64,000 nucleotides of DNA, taken from assembly GCA_037176885.1 (NCBI GenBank), contig JAWWNJ010000046.1, positions 1,054,001 to 1,118,000 of the forward strand. The letters are read 5' to 3'. This stretch comes from Favolaschia claudopus (Eukaryota > Basidiomycota > Agaricomycetes > Agaricales > Mycenaceae). The position numbers and the translations under genes were made by a program. The notes beneath the pieces were generated by a model. It saw nothing but the letters and a program-made list of their open reading frames with translations, was not told where the DNA came from and did no database searches. Below are positions 1-12,014 of the stretch, in pieces (the stretch's first letter is position 1; every line of letters begins with the position of its first letter).

Positions 1-757
1 ATGAACGCCTCAAGTGAACGCCGGTATTTTTCGACGTAGCTCCGCAATCTCTGTGTATTATTCCCTGCTAGAATCGCGGCTAGATGATGGGTTTGCTCGG
101 TGGCGAGTTGATTTAGATATGATATAACGCACGATAACTTTCAATATCACTGTACTGCTTGGTGTCGTTAGCGGCTTTTACTAGCGCTAGCAAATCCGGG
201 CGGCGGTCAATCACGGCAGCGCAAGCATCCCTATCACGGAATATGGGGTCAAACCGGTCTGGAGTGGCGGCCATAATAGTAGATAGAATGGTGGCTGCAT
301 CCTGTATCTCTACAATGGTACATCACTAATCAAGTCCTGATTCTCGCAATACAGAACATACCGACACTCTGAGTGTTGTCAAGTGAAAAGTGAGGGCCAT
401 ATATCTCGTCGCGTGATATCCAAACTGGAAAAAGCATCTCGAACTGGTTCATACACACGAGAACGACTCACACTCGTCGAAAATCCATTGGAATTCCTCC
501 TTTTCGATAATATTGGAGTGGAATCGCCGCCCGTCCACCAGCTCTGAGTTGATCTCCGGATTCCTTACACCATCGCAGGGCCTTTGGCAACCTTCTGCCG
601 CTGAAAGCACGATCTCGACAAACAATTTGTCAGATATGAAGCCTTGTTTGAAAAGTGGCATGTATATGGCGAGCGTAGAAGAGATTTCGGCATCCCGTTG
701 AGCAGCGGCTGGAGCAGATCAGGTTTTGTAGCAATCGAAACTACACCACTCACTCAT
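1..757 (-). CDS. Partial P-loop NTPase/nuclease family protein (paralogue C), runs off left edge
   Basis: Only the N-terminal part lies in the window. Proposed exons on the minus strand are 757-754 (ATGA), 708-472, 424-362, 309-139 and 67-1 (open). The family is recognised from the copies at 4457-8012 and 8682-12014: the same intron phases, a 63-base third exon as in the plus-strand copy, and shared peptides such as AIYMPLF, GFRNPEI-like VRNPEI, FQWIFD, DEIYGPHF and RPDLLALVKA. The NTPase and nuclease domains would lie left of base 1 and cannot be judged. The first exon holds only ATG plus one base, as in the plus-strand copy. The fifth exon is the weakest part, because its acceptor is ambiguous and similarity there is low. 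The frame looks intact, so this may be a working gene. Confidence 0.6.
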
Positions 758-1205
758 CGAGCCTCAATATTGGGGCTTTTGGACGGGATCGAATGGGCGA
801 AACTTCCCACGTCGACGTGCTGTGCCACTTGACGAGTCGGATCGAAGTTCATCGAACCGAAATGATTCTCACGATGAGAAATGCGTAAATCTGGCACACA
901 AGGTTCCATTAAATTTTCCATTGACAAGCTCTTTCTCGTCCTGAAAAGCTACGACGGTGAGCCTTTCTTCCGGTTGAACATCCGGCGAGGTTTTGGCGGG
1001 GCAATATCTGCATCACCGATTCAGACACGGTGTTGCCAAACAAAGACGAAAATTTCCGTCATCTGCGAGATTCTAAGAAGTCTGGAAACTTGGGCTATGC
1101 AAGAGATCGTCCCAGATTCCGTCGCGCACAGACAAGTTTCGCGCATACAACATTAATGCTCCTAGAGACGCTCCAGCTTGCAATTGTAGAGCAGAAAACA
1201 AGCGA
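758..1205. other. Intergenic, no gene seen
   Basis: There is no coding pattern on either strand. It separates the start of paralogue C (minus strand) from the 3' end of the kinase-like pseudogene, so it presumably contains the promoter of paralogue C. I see no clear TATA motif. Confidence 0.4.
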
Positions 1206-2898
1206 TTAGATTGACAACGTACCACTGCCTACAGTCAAAGCTGCAAAGCGGGGACGATTCTCAGAAGTCAGAATCAGGGACCTGCAGCCCAGGATGTGCC
1301 TTGTGCACTTCAGAGTCACGCGACTCCCACCTACCCTTTCCCCCGTCTTCATTTTCTCATCTTTGGCCTGCGCCGTCCTAGCCGCCACTCTGAGCTTCGT
1401 GTTGTTCTCAGTCGACGCATTCATCGAGTACCAGTCTTGGTCCGTCTGCCCCTGCAACCGTTACTTCGCGTTCTCACTGAGATCCCCCAATTTGTGCTGC
1501 CAATACTCCCCGCGGCCATGGTTGATGATACGGAAGCTCAGCGGAGGCACGGTGAGCGGTCCTGGCTGTCGCGCACGTGAAACGAGTTTTGGGTGAATTC
1601 CGCGTGGTGCAGGCGTGGAGCGAGAGGAATAGCATTCAGAACTATGGGCAGGTCAGCATCAGTTATATTCAGCATGATAAGATTGGCGTACCGTTTGTCT
1701 GGAGTGCCTAATCGGATTGCCGCATTCTCCAAGGAGGAGAATGGCGATTGTTGGTGCCAGACCTCGTAGCTAGCACCCATTTGGAAGTATCTGAAAGCAG
1801 CCAATTCGTCGATGTCATCGTACTCGCCGGCATCATCTTTGCTGACTTCTACTTCGTCGTCTTCGGGTCTGTTTCTGCCTCCTCGGTCGACTCCCCGACA
1901 TCATCCTGGCCACCGTCACCATCGTCCTGGGCTTGCCCCTTCGAAGGCTGCGCATCCTCCGCCGGCACTGTCTCCTCGGGAGCGACATCGTCCTCGGACT
2001 GCTTACCATCACGGGCGACATTCTCACCGTCGCTCCACTGTCCTCGTCTTCAGCCTTCGAAACCTCTGCTCCCTCCGCCTTCGCAACTTGCGCGGTTCCT
2101 GCTTGAGCGGCAGGCTTCTTCCCTTCCTCCCGCTTCTTCCTCCTAGCCACCTTTGCCTTAGCTCTCTTCGCCTCAGCCGCCTTCTCCCCGCCTCCCACTT
2201 CATCCTCTTCGTCTCCTTCCTCACCCTCACTGTCTCCTGCTTCTCCCTCTCGACGTCCTCCATCACCGGCACATGATCCCCATAAAACTTGGGCACCACC
2301 GCCCCAACAGGCACCGGATGCGCGATCGGCGCGACAAGACTATATCCGCACCAATCCTCTTGCGAGTGCTTCGGAGACACGCCGCATATTCTGCCCTCGT
2401 TAGTGGGCAGCTGGCGCGTCGGCTCCCGGAGGTAACCCGTCTTCGCGGCGACGATGACTTCGCCTGTGGAGGAACGCAAGGTAATGCGGGACAAGGTGGA
2501 TTGAGGACACCCGGTCCGAGCGTTGGGCGCGAGTGAGATCGATGTGGGCGATGTGCGGGCTCGTCTCGGGCTTTGGGACGACTGGCGAGGAGGACGAGGG
2601 TTGGAAACTCCTGGTGTGCTCGAATATGATGCTGGGGATTTGATCGAGGCGCAGTGGTGAAGGCGGTGGCAGGCTCAGTGTCGGGGGCGAACCGGGGCCA
2701 TACACGCTTGTACTTGCGAGATACGCGCTTGAATGCGGGAGTTTTGGCAATGGTTCTACTGTAATGAGTTCGCGATGGCTGTCTTGTTTTCTGGATCATC
2801 CAGAAATTAGTCGTCCCGAATGAACTCCTGCAGTTTTGAGGGTGGAGGCTGTGGGCGACATCAGTCATGGGTTTGTGCGATGGATGAGAATTTACCAA
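1206..2898 (-). pseudogene. Decayed Agaricomycete protein-kinase-like gene
   Basis: Minus-strand reading gives, in order but in shifting frames, blocks of a kinase-like family I recognise from Agaricomycete proteomes. These are GEVIVAAKTG then EDWCGYSLVAPIAHPVPVGA and VVPKFYG (near 2280-2460), a K/A/R-rich linker (1900-2200), MSPV, HAEFTQNSFHVR (near 1580-1620), PGPLTVPP and SFRIINHGRG (near 1510-1560), and a basic tail with MNASTENNTKLR (near 1400). At least three frame changes are needed (near 2495, 2200 and 1565) and an in-frame stop follows near 1450. The position that corresponds to the DFG motif of true kinases reads NHG. The protein cannot be made as one chain and catalysis would be lost. 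The family is known only as kinase-like, so the substrate is unknown. Confidence 0.65.
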
Positions 2899-4456
2899 TT
2901 CTTGCTACCTTGCTTCACAGCTGAAGGGGAAGCTACAGGATCTTCAGTACTGGACGTCTTTGACTCGTTCTCTACACCGCCGGTCCGCGCATCTTAATTC
3001 ACAGACGTAGTCAATGCTTCTGAAAGAGAGCTGAATGAGTGGATAGTGTACCTTCGCGCACCTCTGCTCCCAATCTTCCTCAAGATGCTCATGAGGGGTC
3101 TGTCGACACGGTAGCTTCGTCTCATTGATTAGTCTTAGCGCAGGCAGGAGCGTGAATAGGTCGCGTACCTTCTACAGCTTGAGTGCTTTGTTCAGGAATG
3201 TCCACAGTGGCGTCAAGGAAATGAAAGAACACACCTTTATCGAGACGAGAGTTGGAGTAGGCTCAGTTGGGTCATTTCAAGACGCTCAAGGACCAAGTAG
3301 ACCAAAGAAAGGCCGGAAGCAGAGGTCGCGCATTCAGCAGAGCATATGATACTGCATAGTTCGACTGTTTCGATCGAGAAAGGGTGTAACAGCGTCAAGA
3401 ATCTAAGGCCATATCTAGGACGAATGTAAGCAAATTTCCAGTTATTCTTTGGAAGAAAAATTACAAAGTCCAGCCGCCCAAAGCTTCCGACGATGTGCTA
3501 TCGTGTTCTTATAGACAGACCCAGCAAAGGCGTGTAGCCCAGAACCGTACGCCGCTGGTGGTATCGGGCAAAGCGGGGACACAGAGATCACTCACGCGTA
3601 AACGCCGAATGATCGCCGATGCCAAAGTTGGCCAAATAACCGTGACGCGGTCTGTCCTAGCCCAATCCTAACCTAAGCCACTTGCTTCTTCATTGAATCG
3701 TTGCCCGACTGTCCCATCCCTACGCAAGCTTCTCGCACAATACAGGATGGTTATCCCCCCGTGGCCTATGTGCTTCTCGCTCTTACAGCCAGTGCTGAAA
3801 TCGGAGCTCACTGGCTCGACGGCACAAAAGCCAAGCAGCACGAAGCAGCCACCATGTTCTTTGCTATCGAATCATGGGAACACTCGACGCGATGAAACGA
3901 GCCGCACTGGGGAAAGAGGCGGAGGATAGCGACGAAGAGTCCGACCAGGATTAGTTGATCCCCGCGCCTCTGGTATGTAGAATGATTCGATTCTCTTGTG
4001 AGATTCCCTCCGACATAATTGACACAGAATTTATTCGGTGCTGGACCCGCGTTTCTGTTTGCTCGCTCCTGCGAAAAGAAAAAAAAACGACGGCCTGACT
4101 CACGCCACTGCCAGTGACAACATAATGAATGCCTACTCGACACGTACTTATCGTCGACAACATCTCATAACTGACGCCCATCGAGGCGCAGGCTTCCGAC
4201 CCATTTTATTATATCCATGCGTCAATAGTGATGGAACAGGAATACGTTTTCGCGACCAACTTTGCTCCAGCTCGAAGCATCGGTCAGTAGTGCCCTGTCG
4301 TATCTCAGAGGATGCCGCGGTCACTGACGCCGCGGCGCAGCTTACTGATTCTGTCTTCTTGCGCTCCAGGTTCGTTCCTCTTCAAGAGATATTAAATTGT
4401 GATTCATATAAGTATTACTGACTGCACCATGTAATCCTGCTACCGACAAACTATGT
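2899..4456. other. Intergenic, nothing recognised
   Basis: About 1.5 kb between the pseudogene and the 3' end of the NTPase-nuclease gene at 4457-8012. Short open frames here (for example 3125-3349, 3693-3929, 4038-4421) overlap one another on both strands and show no family resemblance or splice pattern. Confidence 0.4.
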
Positions 4457-7400
4457 TCATTGCGCTTCGTCAAGATCCATGATATTTTCCTCGGTCATGT
4501 CAATGTCCACATCCCCCGTTGCCAGTCTTTTTCTCGCCCTCTCTTCTGCTTCCCCACAGGGCGGCGACTCGGATGATCGCTTCACTGGCAAATCTTTGGA
4601 CTTGAAATTGGCTGCGCTGAAGCAACTTATGACGGTGCCAGCACCTGAGTGGTCTTTCTGTAACTGCCTCATGTGAGCTTCCATGAATTCCAGGTTGAGT
4701 GCTACTGCCGGGTGGTGGTCGGGATCGTGGAAGAACTCTAGCCCTATCTTGATCTTCTTCAGCGGCAGCGGCTGCCCTAGACTTGCAACGGACGCTCTGT
4801 TCCTTGCAGCGTAAGCTGCTGCCAGTGCATTTTTCCTGGCGGTTTCGGCATTCCGTTCGCTCAACCACGCTTTGAGGCCCTCTTCCCTAAATCTGGCGTC
4901 TTCACCATACATATCGATGGTCACAGGCGACGCCACGACACGAAGAACGCTGTATTTCCCAGCGCCGGTCTCCAAACGTCGTGGAAGCCCTGCGAGAAGC
5001 TCCAGTGTCTTGTCGCGGCTCCACTCCTTTGTTCCCGGAGCGCTCTCGCCCTGTGGGGTTTTCTTCATGTGGCGTAATTTGGGGTCGTCCTTTCTAGTGA
5101 TTTGGACCGAGTTGTCTGCTGTCTGCAGAGCGACTGGTTAGTCATAAGTTTAACTTCAAGGGTGGAACACTCACATTACCCCGGGGCATGTAGAATTGAG
5201 ACGGCGTCACTGAACGCAACGCTTTTTCGAGTGTGGTTACAGGAAGGAAGGGCGAGGTGCCACAATATTTTGACTGCACGGCCACCCAGATCCGGGAGCG
5301 GGCTTCGTCCCCCAACTCCAGTACACACATGATGTCTGGACCCATATGGCCGTCTGGAAAGAGAAATGGTGCTCTGTGTCGGTGTGTAAGCCAGGTCTTG
5401 ACGTTGCTACCTTCACCGCTAATCCCAAGAGTTACTGATGGGCGAGCAATGTATCCCACCGTCCCACTTTCGATCTCGTCGTGAGGAAATTCTTTGCGGT
5501 ACAAGGATACCAATTTCGCCGGCTTGTTCGCCCATTCCGGAATGTCGTTCGGAGGGAAGACGAATATACTCGTCAGCGGAGTTTTTCCGTTGAAAACTGT
5601 ACTGAGATAGAACGCGAAGTATTGTTCCAGTGGATTCGCTCCGTTTGCGTCGTTACTACCTTGTAGAGCTGACTCCTCGTAGATCTCGTGAAGGGGGACG
5701 TCTTCTTCGGCGAGCCAACGCTCCAGAGCTAATTGCACCAGTGGCTCGTCAAGGACGTATCGCGTGACTCTCTGGTTCAATGTGACGGTATTATCGATTT
5801 TGTTTGCAATGCGACCAAACCCCAATTCAACTAGCCCTTTTTGGCCTTCCTCTAGAATAATTCCGTCGCTTCGCATATACGAAGCAGCCAGAAGCGATTT
5901 AACGTCCTTGAATAGTTTGGGATCTAAACAATTTCGTTAGTATCTAGCGGTCGTTGAACCAGAAATGATTTTGAAATCGTGCAACTCACTGTTCCTCAGT
6001 CGTACAAAGTCGAAATCTGACAAAACTTCTACATTTCGCTTGATATCAGTTTCCGCGTCGTCGAGGGATCCACCTGTGATCGTAAAGCCAGGGCGTTCCT
6101 CTCGATTCAAACTCATGCGTCCGTACGGAGAGTCCAGGTTGGGGTGTGGCGGAACCGTTCGGGTGCGAACAAAATCTTGAAGCAGCCGATGAGAGTCTGT
6201 GAATCCAGCTTCCAAAAGCTGCCGCATGAAATTAGACGTGAAACGGAATCTAAGATCCCGTTACTGTTGATTAGGAACAAAATTTGGCTCCCGCGATTGA
6301 AACTGACCTTCCACTAATCCACTGCCACGCGAGCATGATTAACTCTTGTCCCTCATCCGAGTTTTTGAAGCTGGGAGGCATGAGACTCATCATGTATGTC
6401 GCTTGTGAATCCCGGCTGAACCCGCCGGTGTAGTGTTGTTTTCTATATGCATTGTCCTTATGCACCGCAGAGGCCATTACTTGTCGCAGGATAGCAGTAT
6501 CCATTCCGGTGCCGGTGACTACGAGTTGCATTCCCGGAGCGCCAACGAAAACCGTAACAATGTCTCGTAGAATAGGTCGCCGTACACTCGCCGTTCCGCG
6601 GGAGACGAATGCGCCCAAGCACATTGTAGCTGCACTTTGAGCTTCGTCAATGACGCAAAAGAAAGGGGGGGCGCGGAAATCTTTCGACTGGCCACACCGG
6701 AGTAGCTCGGTAAGGCGTTCCTTCGTGTTCTTGATGACAGTATTCAGCTCACTGTTGCTTGCACGTCCACGAATTCTTTCCCATAGCTCCAGAAAGATAT
6801 CCGTTGTACCAGGCAACAGATTGCGCTTGACTTGTAGTAGAAGCCAAGATTCCTTGTGCTTCTCGTGAAAACACCCTGACCCGACTTTCAAAGCAATTTC
6901 ACAGAAAGCTTCCATGATCAGCAGACGTGCATAGATCACTTCTTTGAATCGGAGGTTGGTAATGATCCGGTTTCTCTTGTGCGCGTTCGTCAGCTCAGCG
7001 GGCGAGTATCTTGGAAGATGCAAGGTGAATAATGCATCGTCCATCACAGCTTGCATAGCTTTCTTCAAGTCCTCGGAGCCACGATTCTGTGAGTCAACAG
7101 CGCAGACAATGTATAGTCCCCAGAATTGGCACAGGGCCTCAAAAGTCAAACGAGTCTTTCCGGATCCGGAGGTGTTCAACAGTACGCTGTCTTGATTTGT
7201 CAGTCGACGCTCCTGCAACAGCTCTTGAATTATACACACGTTGGCCGGTGATCATCTTTGGAAAATATCTCTAGCATTCGCTTCTGATAAAATGCATCAT
7301 CGGCGAAGCTTCCAAGGCGGTGTAAGAGCATGTCAGGACCGCCGCATAGCATAGGAATCTCGAGTTCGACCAGAAAATCCGAATACGGAACTTCGTTTTC

Positions 7401-8012
7401 GGGTGTCCACAGAGTGAGACCGATTCTGTTTCTGAGGAAATTCTCCAAGTCATCCGCTATTGTGGCGAGATACTGATCGATGATTCGCTGCAGTGGAGAA
7501 TTCGGCCGCGAAGTTGTCGGGTCTGGTGTGTCGTTCGGCTGCAAGCCTTGCACCTGCACTCCAGGTTGGGTCGTTGCGGGTTGAACTTCGACCTGCGTAG
7601 TCCAATCTGACGAAAGAAATCACATCATTCACACATAATCCCATCTCGAGACGAACGATGAGGTACGTACATGTGTCATATATCCATTGAAAGTCCTCGC
7701 TCTTGTGACAATCATAGAGTTTAGCGAGGAATGTGTCGAAGCCAATAATCGGTGCGGGAACTCCGTTCCGAATGCCGTCCTCGGCGGTTTTCATGCGATC
7801 CGCCATCTTGAAGACAACGTCGAATATGTCGTCTGGGTCGCATGCACCGATGCTTTGCTTTTTCCACGATGACACGTAGAAGTCGAGCCCACGAGAAATG
7901 TTCCTGTCCCGCTCCGCACGATCTAACGAAGATGAGGATGACTGTGCTACGAAGAAAGATACAACAAACTAGAATTGGGATCAATGTGCCCTACTTCGGA
8001 TGGAGCAGACAT
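4457..8012 (-). CDS. P-loop NTPase with C-terminal PD-(D/E)XK-type nuclease domain, Crinkler-like (paralogue A)
   Basis: Seven exons on the minus strand: 8012-7995, 7941-7671, 7606-7240, 7186-6308, 6249-5990, 5923-5175, 5122-4457. They sum to 3210 bases, 1069 residues. Domains: a family-specific N-terminal region (1-215), then an NTPase with Walker A SGSGKTR (K229) and Walker B FFCVIDEAQ (D399-E400) plus a VVTGTG sensor-like strand, a linker with GFTDSHRLL, and a nuclease-like core GPDIM...WVAVQSK (D795, Q815, K817). A D-(E/Q)-x-K pattern after a P-loop NTPase is the layout described for fungal Crinkler-type effectors. That assignment is inference; no Crinkler leader or signal peptide is visible. 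The C-terminal exon is charged and contains RARKRLATG, a possible nuclear signal. All motif residues appear intact. The gene is divergent from its paralogue at 8682. Other AAA/STAND-type functions are possible. Confidence 0.8.
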
Positions 8013-8681
8013 AGTACAGGGAAAGTAGCGGCGGACGGTGCGGGCGAGAGAGGTTGATTGTGTTGGAATGGGACAGCAACTCTGGTGGCTTTTATTTCCC
8101 GCAAAACACTATTTCCGTACCACCCATTGTACTTCTGGTACCTTGGAAACGTGAAGTGCAACAAGAGTACAACAAAACATTGTACCAAGGTTGACGACGT
8201 ATCACTGTTGGCGTGAAAGTCTTGAGCCCGCCTCCCAGAACGCTGTGGGTCCAATCTCGATTGCATGGCGTGATTGACAATAAGACGTTGCTATGCCGCC
8301 ATGAGAAGAACAACCATTAAGTCTAGGGAATCGGTTTCAGTTTAATTGGACGTCACGGTGTTGCAGCGCTACAGTATATACAATACAATTTTTCATTCAC
8401 CTAAAGTATTGCTTAAATTCAAGTAAGCGCGGTGTGCTGGGAGAGCAGCCTCCCGCCTGATTCTAGATCTAGGTACATAGGTGTAGGCCGACTAGACGAA
8501 CCATTGATCAGCGAAGTTCAGGACAAGTTACAACGCTCAGCTTCGCTTCTAAAACTTCTATGTGGCGCGAGACGAAAGGAGCGTGTGAACGTGTTGTTCC
8601 GGTGACGGCGTGAGAATTACACTGTTGGTGGATACGTCGCACATCCCTCCTCTCCAGTCTCAACCTCCCCCGCGTTTTTCA
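8013..8681. promoter_or_regulatory. Shared 669-base region between divergent paralogues A and B
   Basis: The two start codons point away from each other across this gap, so both promoters must lie here unless one uses distant elements. No clear TATA box is visible near either start. The stretch before the plus-strand start is pyrimidine-rich. Co-regulation of the pair is inference from geometry only. Confidence 0.5.
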
Positions 8682-11600
8682 ATGGGTAACTACCCGTGGC
8701 TCGCTGGATCGTCCAATGTTTGCTGAATAAACTCTTTTTTATCTCAGATGCTGTTGAACGAGATGCAAAAATTGCTGAGTCGTTAGCCATTTATATGCCT
8801 CTCTTGGACCGAGAAGAGTTCGTGCTTGACGAAATCTTCATGCACCTTGTGCTTTCAGTGGCAGAGAGGCGTCAACGGCATTCGGATGGATTTAGGAACC
8901 CGGAAATCCAACTCAAGACTGTAGATACCCAGTGGTTCCGGACCAATCTCGTCGCAAACACTGGGTTCCAGTGGATTTTCGACAGATGTAAGCAAATCTT
9001 GTTGGAATGTAATCGATGTCGAGGTTGATTCTCTAGTTTGGGTGTCGTGCGATGAGATATATGGCTCCCATTTTTCTAAAGACGATCTGGACGACATCGG
9101 TGTGTTCTTTATCCACGATGAAACAAGGATCTTGTTTGTTTCTCATTCATTCTTTTTACAGAGGTCCGGGAGGCAGCCACGATCTTGGCCAATCTTGTCA
9201 AGGCTCCATCAGAAGAGACACTGGATGCCTTCGATCCTGTATTCAACGATGAGGAAGCTTGTGCGGCTGTTATAGACCGTCATCCCGACTTGTTGGCGCT
9301 TTTGAAAGCCGCGAGGGACGCTGGGGACTATACTCCCGTCAAAAATCATGGTATGCTCTCAATGAATCAAACATATCCAGTCCTAATTGCTGTGTACCAC
9401 TCCCAGTGGCCATACGACGGACAAAAGTCAAAGATAGTCTGCGAGACCGCATCAACGAACTTCAACCTCGTCTGGCGGCGCTCATCGAGAGCGGAAAACC
9501 TTTCGAATCTTGGACACCACTTGCAGACGTCGAATGTGATCCCGCTATCCGTTCACATATCGAATCTCTGCAGATCCCCGCAGTAGACTCAGACAATCCA
9601 GGGATTCTGATTGATTGTGTAGGACGATTTTCAGACGACGAGAGTCTAAGACGCAGGGTCGACGGCATATTCAAGAAAGGGGCGAAGACGTGAGCACTTG
9701 ATGCTTCACTTTTTGCGAGCTAATTTTTTTGCAGGTTCCTTGTCAACGCTTCAGGGACCGGCAAAACAAGGCTGACTTTCGAGGGTCTCTGCCGTCACTG
9801 GGGACTTTATTTCATTCTAGCCCCGGACACGAATCAGCTCGGAACGAATGATATCGGACCTGACGTTCATACCACAATTGACCTTACTATCGGCTATAGT
9901 GACGTCCTTCCCAACCCAGACTCTCCGGACTTTTGGCGAACGCTAAAGAAAAACATCGAAATAATGGACCAGCGACTTTCTAGACCGTTGCTGAGTCGGC
10001 TTCTTATGTTCCACATGTTTTCAAAAATCATCAAATCGCTTGGAATCACGGAGGAGCACAAGCGACTATGGCTCTTGTTTCAGCTCCAGCCGGAGGTGAA
10101 AGCAGCAGACCATAATTATGAGATCGACGTCGTCAGCGAATTAGGAATTCGCACGAGTGGCCTCACGAACACCGAAGTGGGGGACTTGATTGCTATTCTG
10201 TTTTCGAAACTCCGAAAAATTCACGGCACAGACTTCCATTTGTTCTATGTCCTCGACGAGGCGCAAGTGGTATCTGAGCCTATACCCGCATTTCAGCGTA
10301 ACGGCAAGCCATACTCCATGCTTCAAGAGATTATCCGAGCTTTCGGAGCCAAATCACGACCTCAGGAGCTTTCGTTTGTTGTGGCGGGAACGGATATCCC
10401 CAAGGATGGCTTCGCAAATGCACCGTTTGCTGACTCCATTCGTTGGAGCTCGGATACGGGAGCCTTCGACGATGAAGGAGAACATAGACGCTACGTGTCT
10501 CGGTTCTTGACTCCGACGTACGTAGCCTCTCCTTCGGGACAAATGTTCTTGGATCGCATGTGGAAATGGGCTCGTGGCAGGTACCCCGCTGACTGGCTCC
10601 TCAATCACATTTCATCTCGACTCACACAGTTTTTTCCAGGCATCGCACGACGGATGCGATTTTGAAAGCCTTGGTTCGCGATGGCTTTTCAACGCCACAC
10701 CGTCTACTAGATGATTACATTGAGATCGCAACCATGTACCGCCCCACCGATTATAGCGATGCTGATGAGCCGTTTCGCTATCCAAACATGGATGCCATTC
10801 GGACTGGAAGGTTGCCGGACATTACTTTCATTGACGGTAAGCCCACAACTGCAGCCGGGTCAATAGCTAAAACACATCAAGCGCCGCTCCTCAAATCGTC
10901 GATTCAGAAAGTGCTTTTTCACTATGTCACGACCGCTCAGGATCCGTCGGTATTTCCCGTCGACTTGACGCCCTTGGTGAGCGAGGGAATCGGGTGTTTC
11001 ACCGATGGCAATATGAGCCAGATTACGTTCAGCGAGCCGATGTTCGTCATTGCGATCGCTCAGGCATTCTTCCGTCCTCCCTCCGACTACGACTCGTATT
11101 ACGATTCGACCCAAGACCCATGGCTGGAAGACAGCCTCGCTGTCCTCACGCACCACCGACCCAACATCACTTCACAATCTCTGATCACTTTCTTCGCATT
11201 TTATCTGTCCCGCGCCTTTGAAAGCGGTTCCCTGCTCTCGGAAATATTTTCATTTCACGAAAAACAGGTCCCTGAATGGGCAAATCAGACAGGAAATTTG
11301 GTGGCGTCCACTATGGCGCTTTATGACGGATCTAGCTCGCTCTTGACGCGTGCTTCTACGCTTCGTGAAGTGGAATCATGGTTAGATGGATTGGACGGGG
11401 GACGAGCACCATTCTGCCTTACACATACCTCGGATCCGGATCTACTCTTTAACTTGAAATTAGCAGACGGCAGATTCATTCGCGTCATCCTTCATTCGGT
11501 TGTCGCAGACGAGGATTTGGGCGGTACCGCCCTCGAAGAAGTCATGCAGCGACTTGAAGATGACCAGCTCTTACGCGACGAGGTATGCCTCAAGTGCGAC

Positions 11601-12014
11601 CCTAGCTTCATTAACTAACATCTCTTGCAGGAAGAGCCTTCGGCGCACCATGCTACCACCGTCACCAAATTACTCGACACTTCTAAAGCTGAAGGTCCCT
11701 TCTGCGTCCTTCGTGTGGCTGCCTCTTTCCCCGGTCGAGCGCAAGTCGATACCCTAGCATCGCCTCCAGAATCTTCTCCTATCGCGAGTCTTAGCAACGA
11801 CTTGTTTAAACAGCTCACCGCCGAGATACCACCCTCCGAACTGTTCGAGCAGATCGTCAAGAATGTTACAGCTTCCAAACTTGGAAAGCGGAAGCGGCCC
11901 GCCGTAGAATCACCCATATCCAAACCTCCACCGAAGTCAGCTCGCCTGGAGGACCCGCCCAAATCCCCTGTGCCGTCGCTTACTTCGAGAAAAAAGAAGA
12001 CGACGACGGGCTAA
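8682..12014 (+). CDS. P-loop NTPase with degenerate nuclease domain, Crinkler-like (paralogue B)
   Basis: Nine exons: 8682-8685 (ATGG), 8748-8987, 9037-9099, 9162-9350, 9407-9689, 9735-10580, 10640-10836, 10882-11582, 11631-12014. They sum to 2907 bases, 968 residues. Walker A is SGTGKTR (K270) and Walker B is FYVLDEAQ (D434-E435). [13 protein letters not shown] follows. In the nuclease region the PD element survives as SDPDLL (D794), but the Q-x-K element of paralogue A is replaced by LHSV (H812, V814), so the catalytic lysine is missing. The C terminus has two basic clusters, GKRKRP and RKKKT, likely nuclear signals. Intron 10837-10881 is 45 bases and keeps the frame if retained. Intron positions match paralogues A and C. 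It could be a regulatory or non-catalytic partner of A, but that is inference. Confidence 0.78.

Noticed and set aside
1748..2276. Long plus-strand frames of Ser/Pro-rich peptides
   Set aside because: They are antisense to the K/R-rich linker of the kinase-like pseudogene. Their composition follows from that linker.
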